DNA of 64,000 nucleotides from Clostridium omnivorum (GTDB lineage Bacteria; Bacillota; Clostridia; Clostridiales; Clostridiaceae): contig NZ_BRXR01000001.1 of assembly GCF_026012015.1 (NCBI RefSeq), positions 2,939,501-3,003,500 on the forward strand, written 5' to 3'. Below, in pieces: positions 1 to 5,697 of this stretch. The notes beneath the pieces are model-generated. The model saw nothing but the letters and a program-made list of their open reading frames with translations. It searched no databases and was not told where the DNA came from. Both the position numbers and the translations under genes were made by a program. The first letter of the stretch is position 1; each line of letters starts with the position of its first letter.

Positions 1-322
1 CGTGTATAGTTACAATGCTTTTGCACCTTATGTCTTCAGATAAGCCTATTCCATTTTGAGGTATATGATAAAGGTCTATTTCTTCCTTTGATAAATTATA
101 TGGAAAGAAATATTGCTCAAAGAATCTATGATGCTTTTTTGAAGCCATAAGTAGCCTTGTATTTTCTTGTTTATATTTCTCATAACCATAACCGGACCAA
201 TATATATGATAGTAATTTTCTGAATCTATATTAATTAAGTTTTCAAGGAGTTTTTCAGTATAAGTACCTATGCCAGTCCCCCTATACCAATTGATACCTC
301 GAGCATCAATTGCAATTCTCAT
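1..322 (-). CDS. Family 4 glycosyltransferase, N-terminal part (cut by window start)
   Basis: The visible 107 codons begin MRIAIDARGINWYRGTGIGTY and continue to a DLYHIPQNGIGL segment before the window edge. This is the N-terminal Rossmann half of a GT-B glycosyltransferase; family 4 enzymes move a sugar from a nucleotide donor. It is clearly paralogous to the complete enzyme at 15444-16571, which shares WYRGTGIGTYT and LYHVPQNGVGLP. A good ribosome binding site (AGGAGAGG on the minus strand) precedes the ATG. It is divergent from a CotS-family gene, an arrangement repeated at 16.6 kb, so a role in glycosylating spore coat or outer spore layers (CotSA-like) is inferred. The C-terminal half with the E-x7-E donor site lies outside the window. 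Confidence 0.85.
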   Translation of the reverse strand, partial: MRIAIDARGINWYRGTGIGTYTEKLLENLINIDSENYYHIYWSGYGYEKYKQENTRLLMASKKHHRFFEQYFFPYNLSKEEIDLYHIPQNGIGLSEDIRCKSIVTIH

Positions 323-421
323 CCAATCCTCTCCTCTTAAATTGATGAATACAAACTAAAGCTTTCTTTTTTCTTTATATATTAATAATATTAAAGGCTG
401 CTTAAAAATGTTCCAATAATC

Positions 422-449
422 ACACACTTATCTATTCTTTCATATAATA
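422..449 (+). promoter_or_regulatory. Sigma-K-like promoter for the CotS gene
   Basis: CATATAATA at 441-449 matches the mother-cell sigma-K -10 pattern CATANNNTA. AC dinucleotides lie 15 and 17 bases upstream (424-425, 422-423). It sits about 30 bases before the start of a coat gene, where a late mother-cell promoter is expected. Pattern match only. Confidence 0.45.
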
Positions 450-479
450 CAATTAGAATACTATTTTGGAGGTAGCCAC

Positions 480-1490
480 TTGGATATAGCTGAAATAAAA
501 AAGCTAGTGCAGGAAAGCTATGGTTTTCAAGTCATAGATATAGAAAAGATAAAAAATGTATATAAGATAAAAACCTTTGATAAATGCTTATGTCTAAAGG
601 TGATTAGGTATAATTTTAATCATTTCTTTTTTATAGTAAGCGCTATTAAACATCTACAAAATAATGGTTTTGAAAGAATACCTGAAATAATTAAGACCAT
701 GGACAATAAAGAATATATAGAACTAGGTAAGTATTATGCCTACTTAACTCCCTGGGTTAATGCAAGAATATGTAATTATGATAACCCACTAGACTTGGAA
801 CTGGCGGCTTCAAAGCTTTCAGAGTTACATAAAAAAAGTATAGGCTTTGAAGTTGATAGCAGAATGCAGCCAAGAATAGGATGGTTTAAATGGATAGATA
901 CCTTTTTGACCCGAAGAAAAGAAATATTAGACTTTAAAGCTTGCATACAAGCAAAGGAACAGAAAACTGAATTTGACACCCTTTACCTAGATATGATGGA
1001 AGAGGAACTATTTAGAGCAGATATGTCAGTAGAAAATCTGTGCAATAGTAATTATTTAGTTAAGATGGAAAAAGAGATTTTACTAAAAGGTTTTTGCCAC
1101 CATGACTATGCACATCATAACGTACTGGTGAGTGATAGTGGGAAAGTAGATATTATTGATTTTGATTACTGCATATTAGATACGCATCTTCATGACTTAG
1201 CAAGTCTTCTCTTAAGAGCAATGAAGCATGGTAAATGGGATATAGATACAGCAATATATGTAATGGATGCATACAGCATTATTATGCCGATAGATAGCTT
1301 AGATATACCTATAATGGCAGCTTTTATGGAATTTCCACAGGATTATTGGCAAGTGGGTATTCAATATTATTTAGAGAAACAGCCTTGGGAAGAAGATTTC
1401 TTTCTTAAAAAACTGAAAAAAACTTGTGAAGACACAGAGGAAAAACAGGAATTTATTGAAGAATTCAGGGAGTACATTTATAACGGGTAA
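480..1490 (+). CDS. CotS-family spore coat protein (kinase fold)
   Basis: 336 residues, the usual size for the CotS/CotI/YutH family, which has the aminoglycoside phosphotransferase/choline kinase fold. The catalytic-loop signature is intact: HHDYAHHN (Asp209, Asn214) followed by the metal-binding IIDFDYC segment. The family signature FPQDYW near residue 285 is also present. The start is TTG at 480, chosen because GGAGGT at 468-473 lies six bases before it. It heads a run of four genes with short gaps (CotS, small charged protein, CotS pseudokinase, CotS). In Bacillus, CotS-type proteins belong to the inner coat; CotH-type coat kinases are a different family. Whether this one phosphorylates anything is unknown. 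Confidence 0.88.
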   Translation: MDIAEIKKLVQESYGFQVIDIEKIKNVYKIKTFDKCLCLKVIRYNFNHFFFIVSAIKHLQNNGFERIPEIIKTMDNKEYIELGKYYAYLTPWVNARICNYDNPLDLELAASKLSELHKKSIGFEVDSRMQPRIGWFKWIDTFLTRRKEILDFKACIQAKEQKTEFDTLYLDMMEEELFRADMSVENLCNSNYLVKMEKEILLKGFCHHDYAHHNVLVSDSGKVDIIDFDYCILDTHLHDLASLLLRAMKHGKWDIDTAIYVMDAYSIIMPIDSLDIPIMAAFMEFPQDYWQVGIQYYLEKQPWEEDFFLKKLKKTCEDTEEKQEFIEEFREYIYNG

Positions 1491-1524
1491 TTTACCGATG
1501 GGAATCGGTACGAATAAGTTACCC
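1485..1524 (+). other. Nested stem-loop after CotS stop codon
   Basis: Outer arms GGGTAA (1485-1490, containing the CotS stop codon) and TTACCC (1519-1524) enclose an inner perfect stem ACCGAT/ATCGGT (1494-1499/1504-1509). There is no T-tract and the next ribosome binding site follows at about 1541. It therefore looks like an mRNA-stabilising or processing element inside the operon, not a terminator. Confidence 0.5.
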
Positions 1525-1550
1525 AGTGTTCCGAGTGAAAGGAGGAAATT

Positions 1551-1886
1551 ATGAGCAAGGACAATGAAAATAATAAGATGCTGAATCTTAATATAAAACA
1601 AGCCAGAGCAGACAACTTAAAAGCTCTTAATGAGATGGAGGAGCTAAGTATCATAGTTCCTGGTGGAAATACTGAAGAAAATATAAAAAGTGGAGACGAA
1701 GATTATAAATATGATGAATATGATATTCAATTAGATGATTTAAAAGAAGCTGTAAAACAATTAAAGAAAATTAAGAAGAAGAAAGAAAAAATAGCTAAGC
1801 TTGAAAGAGAAAGAGATGAAATGCTTAAAGAAATAGATGAAGCAAGTAAAAAAAATAAAGATAAAAAACGACGAAGAAGAAGGTAG
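1551..1886 (+). CDS. Small charged coiled-coil protein, coat-operon member
   Basis: 111 residues, not recognised as a named family. The sequence is low-complexity and highly charged. An N-terminal third rich in Asn, Glu and Leu is followed by an acidic stretch (GDEDYKYDEYD). Then comes a Lys/Glu heptad region (about residues 60-100) predicted to be coiled coil, ending in a very basic tail KDKKRRRRR. The ribosome binding site AAAGGAGG lies close upstream. Its place between two CotS-family genes suggests a structural or assembly role in the spore coat; acidic/basic low-complexity proteins are common there. This is inference from context only. Confidence 0.7.
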   Translation: MSKDNENNKMLNLNIKQARADNLKALNEMEELSIIVPGGNTEENIKSGDEDYKYDEYDIQLDDLKEAVKQLKKIKKKKEKIAKLERERDEMLKEIDEASKKNKDKKRRRRR

Positions 1887-1896
1887 GGGGGGTATA

Positions 1897-2658
1897 ATGA
1901 TAACATTAGAAACACCAGACTCCTTTATTGGCTTTTTAAATTCTAAAGGGATTATTATATCAAAAGGATTTGAAGAAACAGTACTCTATTATAATATAGA
2001 TGAAGCAAAAGCACTAGAGCAGCTTTATGCTATAGGTGAGTTTCATAAAAAAACTATAGGCTATAAGTCTATAATTGAAAGAAACTTTGAAAATAGAACA
2101 GGAAAACTAATAGAACAATATAAGTTCTACTTAAAAAAGTCTAAAAGATTGCTTAAAGCGTTATCTGAGAAAGATGAAGTAAATGCATTTGAGAAGCTTA
2201 TGATGGACTGTGGTGATAATTTCATAAAAAGAGCTGAGAACTCGCTAAAGGATTTGAACAGATGTGGCTATATAGATATTATAAAGAGAAGTATGAGAAG
2301 AGGCGAAATCTGTTTAGAAAATACAGATTTTAATAACATTAGAAAGAGAGACTATTTGGAGGTAATTGACATAAGTAATTGCAGCTATAATATTGTAGAA
2401 ATAGATGCTTTTAATTTTTTAAGTAAGCTAAAAAAGAAGAGTATAAAACTAGATTACAGTTATCTCATAAAAGAATTTTGTAAATGCGAGGATTTAGACG
2501 ATAATAGTGTTGAGTTTATCATGACTTTACTAAATTATCCATATAATTTTATGAGGTGTTGCAATAGATATAAAGAAAGCAAGAAGAATTGGACAATAGA
2601 AGAATATATTGAAAAAATGAACAAAGCTATGATTAAAGATGAGGAAATATTTAGGTAA
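1897..2658 (+). CDS. Degenerate CotS-family protein (predicted pseudokinase)
   Basis: 253 residues from ATG 1897, preceded by a seven-G run (1886-1892) that also overlaps the stop of the previous gene. An upstream in-frame ATG at 1837 lies inside that gene and has no good ribosome binding site. Aligning by eye with its neighbours, the catalytic loop CHHDYAHHN becomes CLENTDFNN: the HxD histidine and aspartate are lost. IIDFDYC becomes VIDISNC. The C-terminal family signature survives in altered form (LLNYPYNFMRCCNRY). The N-lobe is shorter than in CotS (336-340 residues). It is most simply a CotS paralogue that has lost catalysis but kept the fold, perhaps as a partner for the flanking proteins. 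The frame is open throughout. Confidence 0.72.
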   Translation: MITLETPDSFIGFLNSKGIIISKGFEETVLYYNIDEAKALEQLYAIGEFHKKTIGYKSIIERNFENRTGKLIEQYKFYLKKSKRLLKALSEKDEVNAFEKLMMDCGDNFIKRAENSLKDLNRCGYIDIIKRSMRRGEICLENTDFNNIRKRDYLEVIDISNCSYNIVEIDAFNFLSKLKKKSIKLDYSYLIKEFCKCEDLDDNSVEFIMTLLNYPYNFMRCCNRYKESKKNWTIEEYIEKMNKAMIKDEEIFR

Positions 2659-2670
2659 AGAGGTGAGAAA

Positions 2671-3693
2671 ATGCAGGATGGAAAGTATGGGGATAGAAAA
2701 TATCTTGCCAAATATGATTTATCAGTTGAATTATTTGAAAGGTTTGGTATTAAGGTAAATGATGTAGTCCCTGTGAGAAATGTTTTCATAATTTCAAGTG
2801 ATAAAGGAAATAAAGTTTTTAAAAAAGTAGATTATAGTATTGAAGAACTAGAGTTTATAAATAAAGCAATAGAGTATGTAAAAAATAAGTTTTCAAGGAT
2901 TATGAGCTTTGAAAAGACTGTGAATGGTGGAATTTATACATTGTGGAATAACGATGTATATTGTGTTATGGATTTAATCGAAGGACGAGAATGTGATTAT
3001 AGTAATCCAGTAGATATAGCAATTACTTCAAAGGCATTAGGCGAATTGCATAGGGCTTCAGAAGGTTTTAGAACCGATTTAGTTTATAAAAACTTAAGAG
3101 GTAATACAATCGAGGATTTCAAAAGAAGATATGAGGAAATGGGTTTCTTCAAAAACATAGCGCAGCTTCATGAATATAAGACAGAATTTGATGATATTTT
3201 TCTTGGAAATGTAGATTACTATATGAAGGAAATAAATAAGAGTATTAAACTTTTGGAAGCTAGTCCTTATTATAAGCTGTGTGGTGAAGATGATAAAATA
3301 GCACTTTGCCATCATGATTTGGCTTATCACAATATATTGATAAACAATGAAGAGGCTTATTTTATTGATTTTGATTATGCTATTGTGGACCTTAAAATAC
3401 ATGATTTATGTAATTTCATATATAAAGCTATTAAGCATTCTGCCTTTGATATGGAAAAAGCAGATATTATTATAGAGAACTATTGTATTAAGAATACTTT
3501 AGATAGAAAAGAATTAGAAGTGCTCCATGCGCTGCTTGCTTTCCCACAGGACTTTTACACAATATCCCGAGATTATTATACTAGAAGGAAAGAATGGGAA
3601 GAAGAAGTTTTTGTGGATAGATTTAATAGAAAGCTGGAATTCAAGGAAGATAAAGAAGAATTTTTAGAAGAGTTTTCAAGAAAATACAAGTAG
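2671..3693 (+). CDS. CotS-family spore coat protein (kinase fold)
   Basis: 340 residues. It carries the family catalytic loop CHHDLAYHNIL, the metal-binding FIDFDYA segment and the FPQDFY C-terminal signature. The middle region ELHRASEGF, between the two lobes, matches the ELHKKSIGF and YLHISSNGY of its paralogues at 480 and 16724. AGAGGTGAG lies six bases before the ATG, and only 12 bases separate it from the pseudokinase gene, so it is co-transcribed. A strong terminator at 3701-3736 closes the operon. Probable spore coat or cortex-proximal protein; substrate unknown. Confidence 0.88.
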   Translation: MQDGKYGDRKYLAKYDLSVELFERFGIKVNDVVPVRNVFIISSDKGNKVFKKVDYSIEELEFINKAIEYVKNKFSRIMSFEKTVNGGIYTLWNNDVYCVMDLIEGRECDYSNPVDIAITSKALGELHRASEGFRTDLVYKNLRGNTIEDFKRRYEEMGFFKNIAQLHEYKTEFDDIFLGNVDYYMKEINKSIKLLEASPYYKLCGEDDKIALCHHDLAYHNILINNEEAYFIDFDYAIVDLKIHDLCNFIYKAIKHSAFDMEKADIIIENYCIKNTLDRKELEVLHALLAFPQDFYTISRDYYTRRKEWEEEVFVDRFNRKLEFKEDKEEFLEEFSRKYK

Positions 3694-3700
3694 GTGCATA

Positions 3701-3736
3701 AAGCCATGCTTATTAATATAAGTATGGCTTTTTTAA
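3701..3736 (+). terminator. Intrinsic terminator of the cot operon
   Basis: Inverted repeat AAGCCATGCTTAT/ATAAGTATGGCTT (3701-3730, one G-T pair) followed by TTTTTT. Confidence 0.85.
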
Positions 3737-3750
3737 GTGTATGGAGTTTA

Positions 3751-4431
3751 TTAAAGGATATCTTTAATACCCTCTAGATCTACTATATTTATTACATTTT
3801 TATTGTAATCTATAAAGCCATCTTCCTTAAGTTTGATTAGCTCTCTAGATAGTGAAGGCCTTTGCACTCCGAGCTTATCGGCCCATTCTTTTTTAGTAAT
3901 AGTGAGTTTTATGCTGCTGCTCTTTTGGCGTGCGTGCTCAGATAAAATATATTGGCATATTTTTTGTCTGATTGTTTTCAAAGTTACTTGACCTAATTTC
4001 ATATTTAAAAGCATAGCTTTATTTGAAATAATTCTAAGATACTCATATAAAAAGCCGCTATTGCTTTGACACAGACTTACCACTGCATCCTTTTGCATAT
4101 GGAGTACAACGGCAGTGCTTTTAGATAAAACATTTATTGGATAAGTATTTCGGTCACTGAAAATGAGCATTTCTCCAAAAATTTCTCCTTTGCTAAATTC
4201 AGCTATGGAGAGTACTTTACCCATTGGGTCTATATTTTGAATTTCTATTTTACCTTCAAGAAGAATATTAAGAGTTTTGCACTCATCGCCCTCTGAAAAG
4301 ATTATATCACCTTTGCTATAGCTTGATATTTTGTATGGAATTCTGCTAAAAAGTTCTATTAAGTTTTCTTTGGTAAAGCTTTTAAATAAATTGATATCTT
4401 GAAGTATAGATATATATTCATTAATGTTCAT
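3751..4431 (-). CDS. Crp/Fnr-family transcriptional regulator (HcpR-like)
   Basis: 226 residues. An N-terminal cyclic-nucleotide-binding-type beta barrel (about residues 20-125, with GDIIFSEGDECKTLNILLEGKIEI and GEIFGEMLIF) is followed by a long helix and a C-terminal winged helix. The recognition segment is WADKLGVQRPSLSRELIKL, about residues 183-201. No Fnr-type N-terminal cysteine cluster is seen, so it is not an iron-sulfur Fnr. GGAGG precedes the ATG. It is divergent from a ferredoxin gene. Clostridial HcpR regulators, which control hybrid-cluster protein and an associated ferredoxin under nitrosative or oxidative stress, have this arrangement, so HcpR-like is a reasonable but unproven call. 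A palindrome at 4448-4469 just upstream of its ribosome binding site suggests autoregulation. Confidence 0.85.
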   Translation of the reverse strand: MNINEYISILQDINLFKSFTKENLIELFSRIPYKISSYSKGDIIFSEGDECKTLNILLEGKIEIQNIDPMGKVLSIAEFSKGEIFGEMLIFSDRNTYPINVLSKSTAVVLHMQKDAVVSLCQSNSGFLYEYLRIISNKAMLLNMKLGQVTLKTIRQKICQYILSEHARQKSSSIKLTITKKEWADKLGVQRPSLSRELIKLKEDGFIDYNKNVINIVDLEGIKDIL

Positions 4432-4447
4432 AATTTTTGCCTCCAGT

Positions 4448-4469
4448 TTCGGTAACCCATGTTACTGAA
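4448..4469. promoter_or_regulatory. Palindromic operator for the Crp/Fnr regulator
   Basis: TTCGGTAAC-CCAT-GTTACTGAA is a 9-4-9 dyad with a single mismatch. It lies directly upstream of the regulator's ribosome binding site. Its centre is about 72 bases before the likely transcription start of the divergent ferredoxin (TATAAT at 4519-4524), the spacing typical of class I activation by Crp-family proteins. Confidence 0.7.
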
Positions 4470-4555
4470 ATACTATTAAGTTTTAAATATAATTATAATA
4501 TAAACTTATTAAATATTCTATAATAGTATTTAATTATATAGAGGGAGAGGATATT

Positions 4556-5332
4556 ATGACACTAAGAAAGATAGTTCAGATTGACGAGAGTAAGTGTAAT
4601 GGCTGCGGTTTGTGTATACCTAATTGTGCAGAAGGAGCTTTAGAAGTAATTGATGGAAAGGCTAAACTTGTAAAAGATATATATTGCGACGGACTAGGTG
4701 CATGTTTAGGTCACTGCCCTATGGATGCAATTACAATAATTGAAAGAGATGCAGATGAATTCGATGAAGAAGCTGTAGAAGTAAGAATGAAAAATGCTGA
4801 ACAAAAAGAAGAAGTAAAATTCATTAATAATCCATCAGGTGATGCTAAGAGAGCATTTGCTCAAATGCATGCTACAGGGGGTGGATGTCCTGGAAGCAGA
4901 ATGCGGGTTATAAATAAAAAAGAAAGTAAGGATGAGCGTAAGGTAAAGATTGAATCAAAATTGTCCCAATGGCCAGTTCAGCTTAAACTTGTTTCAGCAA
5001 GTGCGCCTTACTTCTACAATGCTGACTTACTTATAACTGCTGACTGTGTACCTTTTGCCTATGCAAATTACCATAATGACTTTTTAAAGGATAGAGCTGT
5101 AGTTGTAGGATGTCCTAAATTAGACGATATTGAATACTACACAAAGAAACTTGAAGAAATAATAATAGTAAATGATCTTGAAAGCATTACAGTCCTTAGA
5201 ATGGAAGTTCCATGCTGCGGTGGAATGTCTATGGCTGCTAAAAGAGCTAGAGATAATTCTGGAATAAATATACCTATAAAGGTAGTTACCATAAGCATTG
5301 AAGGAGAAATATTAGGAAAAGAATATATTTAG
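4556..5332 (+). CDS. 4Fe-4S ferredoxin-type protein (FrdX-like)
   Basis: 258 residues. The N-terminus holds two cysteine clusters, CNGCGLCIPNC and CDGLGACLGHCPMDAI, arranged like a bacterial 2[4Fe-4S] ferredoxin (about residues 15-60). A separate globular part of nearly 200 residues follows, with further cysteines in ADCVPFAY, GCPKL and VPCCGGMSM; these could bind another cluster. The ribosome binding site is AGGGAGAGG. The protein is cytoplasmic with no signal peptide. Such proteins are found next to Crp/Fnr regulators and hybrid-cluster protein genes in clostridia; no hcp gene is present here. A role in electron delivery during nitric oxide or oxygen stress is inferred. Confidence 0.85.
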   Translation: MTLRKIVQIDESKCNGCGLCIPNCAEGALEVIDGKAKLVKDIYCDGLGACLGHCPMDAITIIERDADEFDEEAVEVRMKNAEQKEEVKFINNPSGDAKRAFAQMHATGGGCPGSRMRVINKKESKDERKVKIESKLSQWPVQLKLVSASAPYFYNADLLITADCVPFAYANYHNDFLKDRAVVVGCPKLDDIEYYTKKLEEIIIVNDLESITVLRMEVPCCGGMSMAAKRARDNSGINIPIKVVTISIEGEILGKEYI

Positions 5333-5360
5333 AACAGAACTTAAATAATAAATACAAAAA

Positions 5361-5689
5361 CCCCGCAAAATAAAAATAAAACAAATCACAACTTAATAAC
5401 ACATAATTCACAAATAATCCACAAAAAATGACAAGTTATGCACAACTTATTAACAGCTTATTTCCCAACACTATATGAAATAAATCTCCTTATTTTAACA
5501 AAGTTGCAGAATTATACTTAAAAAATGCAGAAATTAGGAGGAATTTTTGGAAAGATATAGAATATTAGTTATAGATAACTTATTAACAAAGGGTTAACAA
5601 GTCATGCACAGCTTATTTAGAGTTATGCACAGGTTATCAACAAGTTGTGCACAAGTTGTGTTAATATAATCATGGTTATTTTGCGGGGG
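5361..5689. repeat. 13-bp perfect inverted repeat enclosing the DnaA-box region
   Basis: CCCCGCAAAATAA at 5361-5373 is the exact reverse complement of TTATTTTGCGGGG at 5676-5688. The left arm lies in the 3' flank of the ferredoxin gene. The right arm includes the ribosome binding site of the histidine kinase. A GC-rich 13-mer recurring by chance 300 bases away is unlikely in such AT-rich DNA. Confidence 0.75.
5404..5654. promoter_or_regulatory. DnaA-box cluster (365-bp gene-free interval)
   Basis: Against TTATNCACA there are two exact matches (5436-5444, 5623-5631). At least seven sites have one mismatch: 5404-5412, 5415-5423, 5447-5455, 5580-5588, 5602-5610, 5634-5642 and 5645-5653. The last lies within the palindrome TTGTGCACAA, so it reads on both strands. 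Nearly all point the same way. A TATAAT at 5665-5670 could serve the kinase gene, with the two last boxes covering its -35 region. No dnaA, dnaN or rpmH is nearby, so this is not oriC. It resembles the DnaA-box clusters outside the origin known in B. subtilis. Confidence 0.7.
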
Positions 5690-5697
5690 TAATGAAA

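Noticed and set aside
5333-5697. Chromosomal replication origin
   Set aside because: The DnaA-box density is suggestive, but dnaA, dnaN, recF, rpmH and gyrB are absent on both sides and no clear AT-rich unwinding element with DnaA-trio is seen. A cluster outside the origin is the simpler reading.
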